This document shows, piece by piece, positions 28,009 through 37,069 of a stretch of 64,000 nt of DNA. Each line of letters starts with the position of its first letter. The first letter of the stretch is position 1. Source of the stretch: an uncultured Schlesneria sp. (GTDB taxonomy: Bacteria; Planctomycetota; Planctomycetia; Planctomycetales; Planctomycetaceae); the NCBI GenBank assembly GCA_903834925.1, contig CAILLA010000020.1:1-64000 (forward strand), given 5' to 3'. The notes below the pieces were generated by a model, which was given only the letters and a program-made list of their open reading frames with translations, was not told the DNA's origin and did not search any database. The position numbers were made by a program, and so were the translations under genes.

Positions 28009-28294
28009 AGAACGGCTCCAATGTCCGCGCAGCACTACACGGCGACTTTGTAACCAGCAGCGATTGCGATCGGTCGACATGATCAATGACTCATGTCGAT
28101 TGTACACAAGTACTTTTTCATCATACTGTGAGAACAAGTCAGACTTGAAAGCCTTGTCTTGTCATGACAGACTTTTTTCAACGAATCGCAGTGCAGATCG
28201 GTTTTTGAACCGGCTCAATAGCCACTTGGCGATACAACCTCGCCAACGATGTTGTTGCATACAAACAAAAAACGAAAACGGGAGCAACAAAGTG

Positions 28295-29185
28295 ATGAAC
28301 AAGACCAGAAAGCGGCTGACGGATCTGTTTTTCATGGCGGTTTTGTTTCTTCCCTATGCCCAGGCGCAAAGCGCCGAATTCGTCCTGAAGCGTGACATCC
28401 CTTATGCCGAGCCGGCTCTCGAACGTCAGGTCCTTGATGTTTATTCCCCCGTCGCCGCCAAAAACTTACCTGTCGTCTTCTGGATTCATGGTGGCGGCTG
28501 GCAGACAGGAAACAAGACGGAAGTCCAGGCAAAGCCGCAAGCCTTTGTCGACAGGGGATTCGTCTTTGTCGCCACCAACTACCGACTTTTGCCAACCGTC
28601 GAGATGGGGACCATCAATCGTGATATCGCCAAGTCGATTCACTGGGTCCATGACCATATCGCCGAATACGGCGGTGATCCAAAGCGGCTCCTGGTCATGG
28701 GTCATTCCGCAGGAGCACAACTGGCGGCACTGATCTGTACCGATGACCGATATCTCAAATCCGAAGGGCTGAGTCTGTCGATCATCAAGGGCTGCGTCCC
28801 CGTGGATGGCGATACTTACGACGTCCCCGCCATCATCACCACGGCAGAAACTCGTCGAACCGTCCACGGCCAGCCACAAGCCAAATTCGGCCACCGCGAG
28901 AAGTTCGGCAACGACCCCGAAAAGCACAAAGACTTCTCGGCGGTGACTCATGTGGCAAAGGGGAAGGGGATTCCCCCATTCCTGATCCTGTACGTCAATG
29001 ATCATCCGGATAACTCGGCCCAGGCCCAGCGCCTCGGTAACGTCCTGAAGGAATCAGGCATCCCTACCAAAGTCGTCGGAGCCGTAGAAACCAATCACTC
29101 CCGCATCAATGTGAATCTCGGCACCGCCGACGATCCGTCAACAAAGGCACTGTTCGATTTCGTCGCCGAGGCATTGAAAAACTAG
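28295..29185 (+). CDS. Secreted alpha/beta hydrolase (carboxylesterase family)
   Basis: 296 residues from the ATG at 28295, preceded by GGGAGCAACAAAGTG. The same frame is open upstream to 27680, but that part runs antisense to the SGNH gene and has no similarity. Signal peptide about 1-27 ([11 protein letters not shown]). The oxyanion motif is [13 protein letters not shown], the nucleophile is in [13 protein letters not shown], the acid is likely in [10 protein letters not shown], and the catalytic His is in ETNHSRI. This is the BD-FAE/esterase-lipase group that removes acyl groups from small esters or polysaccharides. Substrate unknown. Confidence 0.9.
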   Translation: MNKTRKRLTDLFFMAVLFLPYAQAQSAEFVLKRDIPYAEPALERQVLDVYSPVAAKNLPVVFWIHGGGWQTGNKTEVQAKPQAFVDRGFVFVATNYRLLPTVEMGTINRDIAKSIHWVHDHIAEYGGDPKRLLVMGHSAGAQLAALICTDDRYLKSEGLSLSIIKGCVPVDGDTYDVPAIITTAETRRTVHGQPQAKFGHREKFGNDPEKHKDFSAVTHVAKGKGIPPFLILYVNDHPDNSAQAQRLGNVLKESGIPTKVVGAVETNHSRINVNLGTADDPSTKALFDFVAEALKN

Positions 29186-29202
29186 GTGCGTAGTTTGGGA
29201 CA

Positions 29203-29234
29203 AGTAGGGTGGGACAAGTCTTCGAAGTCCCACC
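29203..29234. repeat. GTGGGAC palindrome, single copy
   Basis: Near-perfect hairpin: GGTGGGAC...TTCGAA...GTCCCACC, with a short asymmetric bulge. The same sequence recurs four more times at 41.5-41.84 kb. It lies 17 bases after the esterase stop. Confidence 0.8.
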
Positions 29235-29830
29235 ACAACGAATGCAACAACGCAGAACCACAAACGCTTTTGAACAAAAGGCAACGAAGGCAACAAAGAA
29301 AACAAGAAAGTCAGACACGATTACATTTCATTCATTTTCACCTCTTTTTCGTTCTTTCGAATTTTCGTGATCAGTTTTCATCTTCAATTCGCGAACCGCG
29401 AAATCACTAAGAGGATCACGAAAGTTCGAAAATACGAAAAAATACAGAATGGTAAACCCATCACACACCGATTCGTACGATTCGAAATGTGATGAAATGT
29501 CGTTGAGGTAAGGCCACGCTTATCTCTTCGCTTGCCAGGAGGAAAGCTTGCCAGCTAACCCCCTACACGAATTCCGACTTTTTTGAACGCCACGCTGCAC
29601 AAGATATTGTGGCGCACGGGCTGAAGCCCATGCTACGGGTTTTTGGCTTACGAAAACTCACAACGTCGTTGGAAGCGTCGACAGCCTTTCAGTGGGATTG
29701 CCTCTTTTCGGCGCACTCGATCCGGCCATTCTTGCCGATTCGGGATTGACAGTCTTTGGGTTTTGGTTGAGATTCCGCCCGTATATTGACCTCTTAAATC
29801 CCTGATTGTCTCTTTGTTTTCTGATTTCTC
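29235..29830. other. Intergenic region before the polysaccharide cluster
   Basis: About 600 bases without a convincing gene. It contains a hairpin at 29618-29629 (GGGCTGAAGCCC) within CACGGGCTGAAGCCCATGC, a motif seen again at 54.68 and 58.45 kb, and several A-rich and GAAAATTCG-like stretches near 29350-29430. It should carry the promoter for the cluster. Confidence 0.5.
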
Positions 29831-31189
29831 ATGAGTGTAACCTGCTCGGTATCGGCGACCGCTGCTTCGACGACCAATCGGCCCGTGACGCTGTCTCGGA
29901 CGAGTGGGGCGATGGCGCTGGCGATCCGTATCGCCGGAGCGGGCGGAATGTTTCTCAGCCACATTGTCCTGGCTCGCAGCCTGGGGGTTGTCGGTTTTGG
30001 CGAGTATTCGCTGGCCATCGCCTGGCTTCAGGTCTTAACCGTCGCAGGAAAGCTTGGTCTGGACAATACTTCTCTACGCTACGTCGCTGAATATGTCACG
30101 CGAAATGAAGCCGGCAAGCTGAGTGGATTTATCCAAGCATCAACCCGAGCTTCCTTTTTAGCCAGCACCACCGTTGCATCGATTGTGATCGCCCTGGTTA
30201 TCCTCTTCAGGACTACGATTGGCGAGAGTTTGTCAGGTTGTCTGATCGTCGCGGCACTCATGATTCCGCTGGTCTCGCTACGTCAAATTCAGGAGGCAAG
30301 TCTGCGAGGAGTCGGTCGGCTTTTTGAAAGTCAGATCAGTACGGTCGTCTGGCCTGTTCTCTTGTCACTGCTGGCGACAGTTGCCTGGCAAACGTCCTCG
30401 TCGGGGATTTCTTCATTGACCGCAGCGATCTTGCACCTGATTGCCGTCGTGACCGTATCAATCATGGTTTACCAATTTCAGCGACAGCATGCCGCGAGCG
30501 GCGACCCGGTCTCCATCAGTGATTCGTGTCGGCAACAGTGGAAGAATACGGCAATGGCATTCCTGTTCGCCGAAGGCTTGATCGCGTTGAAAAGTCGAGC
30601 CTGTGTTGCCATGGCAGGAATGTTACTGGATCGGGAAGCGGTTGGGCTTTACGGGGCGATGGAGAAATTCGCTGATGTCTCCGTTCTTGCCAGTCAGTCC
30701 CTGGGGCTGATTATTGCACCGCAGTTCGCTTCGCTTTATGCAGCAGGTCGCTACGCGGAAATGCGTCGATTGATGAGACAAGGTCAGTTTCTCGGGCTGG
30801 CATTCACACTTCCCGTTGCATTGGGAGTCGCGATCTTCGGTGAATATCTCTTCCTGCTGCTGGGGCCTGGTTATCGAGCGGGCTGGTCGGTGCTGATGAT
30901 TTTACTCGCATCGGCATGTATCGCGGCATTTTCTGGTCCTGCTGCTTATGTGCTCCAGATGACAGGCCGCGAACGAACCATGCTGGTGATTACTGCCGCC
31001 AGTGCCGCAACGAATATTCTACTCAGTCTTCTCCTCATGCCCGCCTATGGAATTATGGGTCTGGGAATCTCACAAATGGCGACCAGCCTTGTCTGGACGG
31101 TCGGAGTACGTTCGAGCCTGGCCTGGCACCCTGTCTGGCAGGACAAGTCCGTCATCACGCATGCGATTCAGAACGAGGTGGCCCGATGA
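29831..31189 (+). CDS. Polysaccharide flippase (Wzx/MATE-like)
   Basis: 452 residues with about 12-14 hydrophobic helices. It belongs to the MOP superfamily of lipid-linked glycan flippases. The first helix pair reads RIAGAGGMFLSHIVLARSLGVVGFGEYSLAIAW, typical of Wzx proteins (Gly, Phe-Gly-x-Tyr-Ser). It is expected to move undecaprenyl-linked repeat units across the inner membrane. The stop overlaps the ATG of the next gene (ATGA), so the two are translated together. It is first of a six-gene plus-strand cluster. Confidence 0.88.
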   Translation: MSVTCSVSATAASTTNRPVTLSRTSGAMALAIRIAGAGGMFLSHIVLARSLGVVGFGEYSLAIAWLQVLTVAGKLGLDNTSLRYVAEYVTRNEAGKLSGFIQASTRASFLASTTVASIVIALVILFRTTIGESLSGCLIVAALMIPLVSLRQIQEASLRGVGRLFESQISTVVWPVLLSLLATVAWQTSSSGISSLTAAILHLIAVVTVSIMVYQFQRQHAASGDPVSISDSCRQQWKNTAMAFLFAEGLIALKSRACVAMAGMLLDREAVGLYGAMEKFADVSVLASQSLGLIIAPQFASLYAAGRYAEMRRLMRQGQFLGLAFTLPVALGVAIFGEYLFLLLGPGYRAGWSVLMILLASACIAAFSGPAAYVLQMTGRERTMLVITAASAATNILLSLLLMPAYGIMGLGISQMATSLVWTVGVRSSLAWHPVWQDKSVITHAIQNEVAR

Positions 31190-32508
31190 GACTGATTTGG
31201 CTCTGGTTTATTGCGGGGATCATTCTCTGGCCAATCCATTCCACGGTCGCCACGGTCGGTGACAAGCCGATCGATATGATGTTTTCAGACGCTTTAATTT
31301 TCCTGATACCGGTTTCGTACATTTTCATTCGAACCACGCCAACTCGCGAGCAGTGTCAATTCGCCAAAGCACCGATCCTCTGGTATAGCTTAACGCCAAC
31401 CCTGGCGTTGATTTGCGTGTTGTATATGACCGCCGTCGCGGGGATTGGACTCGGTTTATCCGGCGAAACGGTTCGAATCTTTTCCGCTTTCAAACTGGCA
31501 AAGCCGGTTGGATTTGTCCTGCTGGGGTTGATGCTCGGTTCATGGACCGACCCGATCGATTTCATCCATATTTTCAGTCGGGGCTTCGGCATCCTGACAG
31601 GATTGACGTTCTTCTTTACGTTGACCGAACCAAGCTTTCCACTCGGCGAGTGGGGAAAATACATTTTTGAGTATGAACTGAGCGGCTATCCGAATTCGCC
31701 AATGAGTTTCTATGCAGTGCTCGTTCCATTGCTGATCGCAGCCGCCGACACAAGCAAGAATCGAGCGATTCAGTTAGTTGGATGGGGGCTGGCGGCTGCC
31801 ACGGCGCTGATCATTCTTGGTTCGATGTCACGATCCTCAACGCTTGCGCTTCTTTTCGGAACGGTCCTTTACCTGGCAATGACAGGTCGTCAGGCGTTTC
31901 TCGTTGGAAGTTTTATCGTCATTACAGTCTTCAGCATCGTGGGATTTGGCCTCTTTTCAGCCTTGAGAGAAACAGACGTCGTTTCGGTGCTGACTCAACG
32001 AGTCCAGGATCGAGTGAATCGAAGTACCGAGTCAGAAGACCCTTCATCCGGTCGATTTGATATCTGGGAATTTGCGTTGGAGTTGTCTGCCGAAAAGCCA
32101 ATCTTTGGCTACATGTTCGAATCGTTTTCTCGTTACACCGGAGACATTGATACGCCGCACCAGCAGTACCTGGAAGTCCTCTACAAGTGCGGTGGACTGG
32201 GGCTGTTGCTTTACGGATCGGTGCTGGGAAGCTGTTTGATGGTGACTCGCCGACTTTTGCGATTGACCACGTTCGGTGCCCCGGCCTGGTATCGATTGAA
32301 CGCGATGGTCGCAATGCTGGGGGCTGTCTTACTGGGCAACCTCACGCAGCCAAATCTGACATATTCTTTGACCGGGAACATGGTGTTCCTCATGTTTGGC
32401 ACTTTGTGCAGTTCACGAGCGGTCGTATCGGCCTCTTTACCCGCTCCGAATACATTTTTGACGCCGATGCAGGCTGCCTCAATGACGCCGCGAAGGATCG
32501 CCGCGTAA
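31186..32508 (+). CDS. O-antigen ligase/polymerase (Wzy/WaaL-like) membrane protein
   Basis: 440 residues from the ATG at 31186, which overlaps the flippase stop. There are about 10-12 membrane helices, with a large periplasmic loop after about residue 245 containing SSGRFDIWEFALELSAEKPIFGYMFESF and the following TPHQQYLEVLYKCGGLGLLLY, the conserved Wzy_C pattern (Arg-x-x-x-W, then His-x-x-x-L-x-x-x-x-x-x-G). It either polymerises repeat units or ligates glycan to a carrier; sequence cannot separate these. A frame open from 30916 covers the flippase and is not the start. Confidence 0.88.
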   Translation: MRLIWLWFIAGIILWPIHSTVATVGDKPIDMMFSDALIFLIPVSYIFIRTTPTREQCQFAKAPILWYSLTPTLALICVLYMTAVAGIGLGLSGETVRIFSAFKLAKPVGFVLLGLMLGSWTDPIDFIHIFSRGFGILTGLTFFFTLTEPSFPLGEWGKYIFEYELSGYPNSPMSFYAVLVPLLIAAADTSKNRAIQLVGWGLAAATALIILGSMSRSSTLALLFGTVLYLAMTGRQAFLVGSFIVITVFSIVGFGLFSALRETDVVSVLTQRVQDRVNRSTESEDPSSGRFDIWEFALELSAEKPIFGYMFESFSRYTGDIDTPHQQYLEVLYKCGGLGLLLYGSVLGSCLMVTRRLLRLTTFGAPAWYRLNAMVAMLGAVLLGNLTQPNLTYSLTGNMVFLMFGTLCSSRAVVSASLPAPNTFLTPMQAASMTPRRIAA

Positions 32509-32526
32509 TCGTTATTGTTAAGAAGA

Positions 32527-33831
32527 ATGGAATCTCAATTGAACGCACCCGAACCCGCGATTGCTGATGCGAAGGTAACACAACCGTTACCGTTTGCAGA
32601 CCATATCCGAAACCAGTTTGAAAGTTTGAAACGGAAGCCGGAACTGGCGTCTGATGTGACGTGCTTTCGTCCTGGCGAAGCCCTGTCGTCCATTCGATAC
32701 ATCGCTCACGCCCACGGTCTACACGTTGCTCGCTGGTTGAAAATTCTGGCACACACGAAGACGCGAATTACAATCGATACGGCGAATCCGGTTCCAGAGT
32801 TTTCCAATGAATTCGTCGCAGTCGTCCCGTTGCTCCCCAGGTGGCTGCGTGTCCCGATGGCGGTGCGTTATTTTCTCAGCGGGCTTGTGCTCCGATACCT
32901 GGTGTCTTGCCCTCCAAACGAATTGATTCATGCACACTGTGCTTCGGGAAATGGCCTGGTGGCCTGGATGAGTGGTCGGCGTTACGTTCTGGGAACTTAC
33001 GGTTCCGAAATCTACGGTGCAAAACAGCGAGGCAAAATCTATTGCTGGGTGCTCAAACAAATCCTGCAAAACGCAGAGCGCATTTCTGTTGGCTCGGCGG
33101 AAAGCATTAAACTCCTGGTCGAAGAATATGGCATCCCTAAAGAACGGATTCACTTCTTTCTCCTGGGCTATGACGAAACCAGTTTCCACCCCGTGGGTCA
33201 TTTCGAGCGGATGCGATTGCGCGAAGAACGACAACTGCCGACGGATGAACCGATCTGGGTTGTGAATCGTCGGACCGATCCACATTACCGAACCATGGAA
33301 GTGGTTAACGGCTTTCTTCAGTACTGCCAGGACAACGCTCGTGGCCGACTGATTCTTTTGTGCGGTGACCAACATCAGGAGTACACAAAAGCAATCCGCA
33401 ACGTGATCGAGGCTCATCCAGCGGGTCACCGTGTCACCCTCGTCGAGCGAATGCTCGCGGCGGAAGAGATGGCGTGTTGGCTTCAATTGGGTGATTACAC
33501 GCTGTCGGTTCCGAAGACGGATAATTTCTCGATCTCAACCGTGGAATCCATGGGATGTGGAACCGCTCCGATTGTGTCGAATCTCGTCGGCTACAGCCTG
33601 CTGCGTGATTGCCCTGCTGTCCGCTGGATGTCCCGGTACGAACCAGCCGACTTTGCATTCATGTTCGCCGAGACCGCGAAATCTTCACCAGCCGCACTTG
33701 AAGCTCAAAGAAAAGTTTGCGTGCAATTTGTTCAGGAAGGGTATTCGACGGAAGGTGCCATCCACGACATCGTCGAGTTCTACCTGGGAGTCCGGAAACG
33801 ACAGGTCGAATTCTTGAAACGGGCTGCGTAA
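32527..33831 (+). CDS. Glycosyltransferase (GT4/GT-B type)
   Basis: 434 residues from the ATG at 32527, 18 bases after the polymerase gene. GT-B architecture: N-terminal Rossmann half with LVSCPPNELIHAHCASGNGLVAW and YGSEIYGAKQRGKIYCW, linker, C-terminal half beginning near WVVNRRTDPHYRTMEVVNGF, then VTLVERMLAAEEMACWLQLGDYTLSVPKTDNFSISTVESMGCGTAPIVS. The nucleotide-sugar motif of GT4 enzymes (Glu-x7-Glu) is represented here by D-N-F-S-x-x-x-V-E-S-M-G, close to what is seen in divergent GT4 members. A sugar transferase in the cytoplasm building the repeat unit; donor unknown. Confidence 0.86.
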   Translation: MESQLNAPEPAIADAKVTQPLPFADHIRNQFESLKRKPELASDVTCFRPGEALSSIRYIAHAHGLHVARWLKILAHTKTRITIDTANPVPEFSNEFVAVVPLLPRWLRVPMAVRYFLSGLVLRYLVSCPPNELIHAHCASGNGLVAWMSGRRYVLGTYGSEIYGAKQRGKIYCWVLKQILQNAERISVGSAESIKLLVEEYGIPKERIHFFLLGYDETSFHPVGHFERMRLREERQLPTDEPIWVVNRRTDPHYRTMEVVNGFLQYCQDNARGRLILLCGDQHQEYTKAIRNVIEAHPAGHRVTLVERMLAAEEMACWLQLGDYTLSVPKTDNFSISTVESMGCGTAPIVSNLVGYSLLRDCPAVRWMSRYEPADFAFMFAETAKSSPAALEAQRKVCVQFVQEGYSTEGAIHDIVEFYLGVRKRQVEFLKRAA

Positions 33832-33861
33832 CAATCACCAGTGATGGAGCGGTCATTAAGA

Positions 33862-33945
33862 CCTATTCGTCCCATAAGTCCTATACGTCCCATTCCTTTC
33901 CTTCATGGGACTTATAGGACAAATGGGACTGATGGGACGAATAGG
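33862..33945. repeat. Iterated GTCCCAT/ATGGGAC palindrome inside the polysaccharide cluster
   Basis: The left arm (33862-33893) reads CCTATTCGTCCCATAAGTCC and continues; the right arm (33905-33945) is its inverted copy with one extra unit, ending GATGGGACGAATAGG. Several GGGAC/GTCCC units are spaced about 10 bases apart. It fills the gap between the glycosyltransferase and AAC(3)-fold genes. Confidence 0.85.
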
Positions 33946-33980
33946 ATGCTGACATCCAAACTTCTTTGGAGTTCTACCGA

Positions 33981-35042
33981 ATGATCGATGATGTTGTTGG
34001 GGGGGCTGCCGTTGACCGCAGTCAGTCGATTGCGGTGGCGTCGCGCACGCCAGTAACTCCACTTTTTGCCGGGCCAAAGGACGCGTTGCTGCTGGCCGCC
34101 GAATGGTCGTTTCGGCAGATCTATTGGCGCAGCTCCCGACTGCGCGAGTGGATAAAGCGGGCGAAATCGAAGAAAGCTCCCGTTGCTCAGGTCGCTGATA
34201 AACAGGCGTTGATTGGCCATCTGCAGTCAATTGGTGTCACACCTGGCTCGCTGGTCATGGCTCATACTTCCGTTTCCGGGCTATCGCTTGCTGAGGACAA
34301 CTCGCTGACTGGCAAGCCCGCGAATTCGATGCAGGTTGCTCAAGAATTGGTTTCGATATTCATCGCGATGGTTGGTGACACCGGGACACTCGTGATGCCG
34401 ACGCACCCCGTCTACAAAAATCGACCTGCCCCTGCTGGAGCGACAGATCGCCCGGCGTTGCCGGTTTATAATCCATCGTCAACCCCTTGCGGTGTGGGGC
34501 TGGCGAATGAATTATTCTGGCGTCAAGCAGGGACGTTGCGTAGTCGTTTTCCGCATAACACTCTGGCTGCTCGTGGCCCTCTGGCGACAGAGCTACTGCA
34601 TGACAACCTGAACGAATCCAAACCGCTGGCTCATGGTGTCGATTCCGGATACTACCGCTTCTGCCAGCGAAACGGGTTGCTGGTTAGTGTTGGAGTGCCA
34701 CTCGCCAATTGTTTCACGCTGGTTCATGCCGCCGAGGAATCCCGTGACCAACAATGGCCGGTGAAAGATTTCTTTGAGGAACGAGATTACATCGTGCGCG
34801 AGCACGGCGTTGATCAAACGGTGACAATCCGAAAAACGCGGACGGAATTCATGATGTTTAGCCTCTGTATTCGCAAGCTCCGAAGAGATCTCGTTCGCGC
34901 GGGAATTCTGCATGAAGGTCGCGTCGGTACCGTCCGAGTCGACTGGGCTCGGTCGGGTGAGATTTTTCAATTTATTACACAACGAAATCGGACGTCGACC
35001 TATCCCTACTTTGGAACGTCACTGGTGCCGAGGAAGGAGTAA
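33981..35042 (+). CDS. AAC(3)-fold N-acyltransferase of a polysaccharide cluster
   Basis: 353 residues from the ATG at 33981 (a TTG at 33966 is weaker). About 75 N-terminal residues with low similarity precede an AAC(3)-type domain: LVMAHTSVSGLSLA, GTLVMPTHPVYKN, SRFPHNTLAARGPLA and LVSVGVPLANCFTLVHAAEE (the late His and Glu are conserved). In the family this fold moves an acetyl group from acetyl-CoA to an amino group. Within a Wzx/Wzy cluster, the likely acceptor is an amino sugar of the repeat unit rather than an antibiotic. Four bases separate it from the next gene. Confidence 0.8.
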   Translation: MIDDVVGGAAVDRSQSIAVASRTPVTPLFAGPKDALLLAAEWSFRQIYWRSSRLREWIKRAKSKKAPVAQVADKQALIGHLQSIGVTPGSLVMAHTSVSGLSLAEDNSLTGKPANSMQVAQELVSIFIAMVGDTGTLVMPTHPVYKNRPAPAGATDRPALPVYNPSSTPCGVGLANELFWRQAGTLRSRFPHNTLAARGPLATELLHDNLNESKPLAHGVDSGYYRFCQRNGLLVSVGVPLANCFTLVHAAEESRDQQWPVKDFFEERDYIVREHGVDQTVTIRKTRTEFMMFSLCIRKLRRDLVRAGILHEGRVGTVRVDWARSGEIFQFITQRNRTSTYPYFGTSLVPRKE

Positions 35043-35046
35043 AGCC

Positions 35047-36123
35047 GTGGCTCATCCAATCATTAATTGTCAGGATCCTTTGTCAACGACTTCGGGCCGG
35101 GCACTGTTCTCGGCCGAGAATGGCGATTTGTACATCGGGCGAGGTTGTCAGATCTATCGTTCGCAGGACCGTGGTTTGACGTGGCAGCGTGATTGTTTTG
35201 TCCCGTCGTTTGGCTGGAAACATCAATGTTCTCGGGTCCGAATTTTGGCGCGGCTTCTTCGCTGGTACATTGCGGCGCTACGTGTTCTTCCGGACGGCAG
35301 CCGACTGGCTGTTGCCCGAGACGGTATCTACCGGGCGGCAGCGGGCGAACAAGCGATGACGCGAGTATTTGCCATTCAACGTGGCTCGCGACCACTCAAT
35401 TTTTCTGTCGATCGATCGCGTGTGCTGTTCGGGGAATACGGCAGCGGTCTTGAAGAGACCGAAGTCCTGATTTATGTCTCCGAAGACTACGGCAAGACGT
35501 TTCACGAAGGATTTCGATTTCCTAAAGGAGATATCAGACATGTCCATCACGTAATGGTCGATCCAAGCGAAGGCCATTACTGGGTTCTGGTCGGTGACTT
35601 CGGACGACAGACCGGGGTTGGCGTGTTGAGTCGTGACTTGAAACACCTCGAATGGTTAGGGCGCGGAACCCAGCGATATCGCGCGGTCTCGGCTTTGATC
35701 GAACCTGACTGCCTCGTGTATGGGACGGATTCCGACCGCGACCGCAATTTCATCGTCCGCCTGGACAAACAAAGCGGACGAATCGACGAGCTGAAAGAGG
35801 TCGAAGGAAGTTCGCTCTACTCAGCCCGGTTTGGCGGGTTGCGAGTCATTTCCACCGCCGTTGAACCAAATCCCTATTGCCGTTCACGAGAATGCTCTTT
35901 ATATGGAAGCCGAAATGGTGGTCCATGGCAGAAATTGGTGACACATCGCAAAGATTATCTCAGCCCGGTCTACTTTCAATTTGGAACGCTGGTGCTCCCT
36001 TACACTCAGGATTCGCCGCAGACTGCGTTGATGTATAGTGGACAGGCCGTCGATGGTTTGGATGGTCGGGTTGCCTTGATTGGTTCGGAAACCGAAATTC
36101 AACAAATTGCACGCGCTGCTTGA
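35047..36123 (+). CDS. BNR/Asp-box repeat (sialidase-like propeller) protein
   Basis: 358 residues from a GTG at 35047, with AAGGAG eight bases upstream overlapping the previous stop. Asp-box motifs are visible: SQDRGLTW at about 40-47, SEDYGKTF at about 145-152, and a weaker YGSRNGGPWQKL near 300. These mark a beta-propeller of the sialidase/BNR type. There is no signal peptide, so it may be cytoplasmic, or exported by an unrecognised route. No catalytic Arg triad of true sialidases could be identified, so glycan binding is as likely as hydrolysis. Position suggests a role in the same glycan pathway. Confidence 0.7.
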   Translation: MAHPIINCQDPLSTTSGRALFSAENGDLYIGRGCQIYRSQDRGLTWQRDCFVPSFGWKHQCSRVRILARLLRWYIAALRVLPDGSRLAVARDGIYRAAAGEQAMTRVFAIQRGSRPLNFSVDRSRVLFGEYGSGLEETEVLIYVSEDYGKTFHEGFRFPKGDIRHVHHVMVDPSEGHYWVLVGDFGRQTGVGVLSRDLKHLEWLGRGTQRYRAVSALIEPDCLVYGTDSDRDRNFIVRLDKQSGRIDELKEVEGSSLYSARFGGLRVISTAVEPNPYCRSRECSLYGSRNGGPWQKLVTHRKDYLSPVYFQFGTLVLPYTQDSPQTALMYSGQAVDGLDGRVALIGSETEIQQIARAA

Positions 36124-36173
36124 ATCGCCATGATTCGGAAAAGCGTGAATCTACTTACGTTGAGGAGTCGAAC

Positions 36174-36443
36174 ATGTCGACATCAAATGCCAGTTCGAAC
36201 CCAGAAAAGCTGTCTGCCGACGCCGTCATTCAACTGATCGCCGAAGCACTCGATATCCCTGCCTCGAAATTAATTGAATCCAGTCAGGCTACCGACGTCC
36301 CTGAATGGGATTCCATGGGAATTCTTGGCATTCTCTCTGTGCTCGATCGCGAAGGGGTCAAGTGCGACATCGGCAACACCGAAGCGTTACAGTCGGTACG
36401 AGGCGTGCTGGGAGTCTTTCAATCTGCCGGTAGACTTGCCTGA
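36174..36443 (+). CDS. Acyl carrier protein-like protein
   Basis: 89 residues from the ATG at 36174, behind GAGGAGTCGAAC; upstream in-frame ATGs extend it without similarity. A four-helix carrier protein with the phosphopantetheine site at Ser47 in DVPEWDSMGILGIL. The 4'-phosphopantetheine arm would carry an acyl group or amino acid. As last gene of the glycan cluster, it may supply the acyl group transferred to the sugar, which fits with the acyltransferase two genes upstream. No ketosynthase or adenylation enzyme lies nearby in the window. Confidence 0.85.
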   Translation: MSTSNASSNPEKLSADAVIQLIAEALDIPASKLIESSQATDVPEWDSMGILGILSVLDREGVKCDIGNTEALQSVRGVLGVFQSAGRLA

Positions 36444-37069
36444 CGGGTGTTCAAAAGGGCATGTTATCCTCTGGTTGCGGCCACAATACGTCCACTACAT
36501 CTCATCAGTTGTGGCTATTCGCCTGGCGCCCCTGTGCTTGTTCGACATTTCTTCGCGAATTTCAAGAATTGTCGGTGGCCAAACTGGATACCGAGTCTAA
36601 CATCAAACCGAACTAGAGCCTTGCAGATCAATCTGGAACGAAAAATCTCAGAGATCGGCAGTCTCAGATGGCAATGGACAACCGAGCTCGGCTCGCAATT
36701 AAGGTCGTTGCCTGGTGGTTCTGTTTTGGAGGTTGAAGCAAGGGGAAGCACAAGCAGCCCGTGGTTTCACTTTTCGCGGGCAGGCTATTCATGGCAGGGG
36801 CCGCGTGTCAGTTGTTGGTTGAATGCACAGTCCACTTGAATTCGATCGGTTTGCTAAAGCGTAGCCGTTTGGTTGCCGCTGAAGGGTGTTGATTGGCGCT
36901 GGCGGATGGTGCTCAAAATAAAGGAGAAATAAGATTTCAATTCGGTGGCCCGCGCATGCGCCGTTAGAAGCAAAGGTTGCGGTGAGTCAGGCAACAGCGG
37001 GAGAAATTCTGGCAGGTGTCGATCGCGGATTCTGGCGGTTTCCCGGTTTTTTGGCGATCCCGCAACGCG
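36444..37069. other. Gene-poor intergenic stretch after the polysaccharide cluster
   Basis: About 630 bases. One frame of about 130 codons (36447-36839) exists, but its composition (Trp, Arg, Ser-rich) and lack of any domain make it doubtful. No terminator was found close to the acyl carrier protein stop. Confidence 0.45.

Noticed and set aside
27680-28294. Long upstream extension of the esterase gene
   Set aside because: It is antisense to the SGNH gene and lacks similarity; the signal peptide and ribosome-binding site point to the ATG at 28295.
29350-29460. CRISPR-like short repeats
   Set aside because: The similar AAAATTCG/CGAAA stretches are irregular, with no constant spacing and no cas genes.
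33981-35042. Aminoglycoside resistance gene
   Set aside because: The fold matches AAC(3), but the location in a glycan cluster and the extra N-terminal region make a sugar acceptor more likely. No claim of resistance is made.
36447-36839. Possible gene of 130 codons after the acyl carrier protein
   Set aside because: No domain, no good ribosome-binding site and odd composition; left as non-coding.
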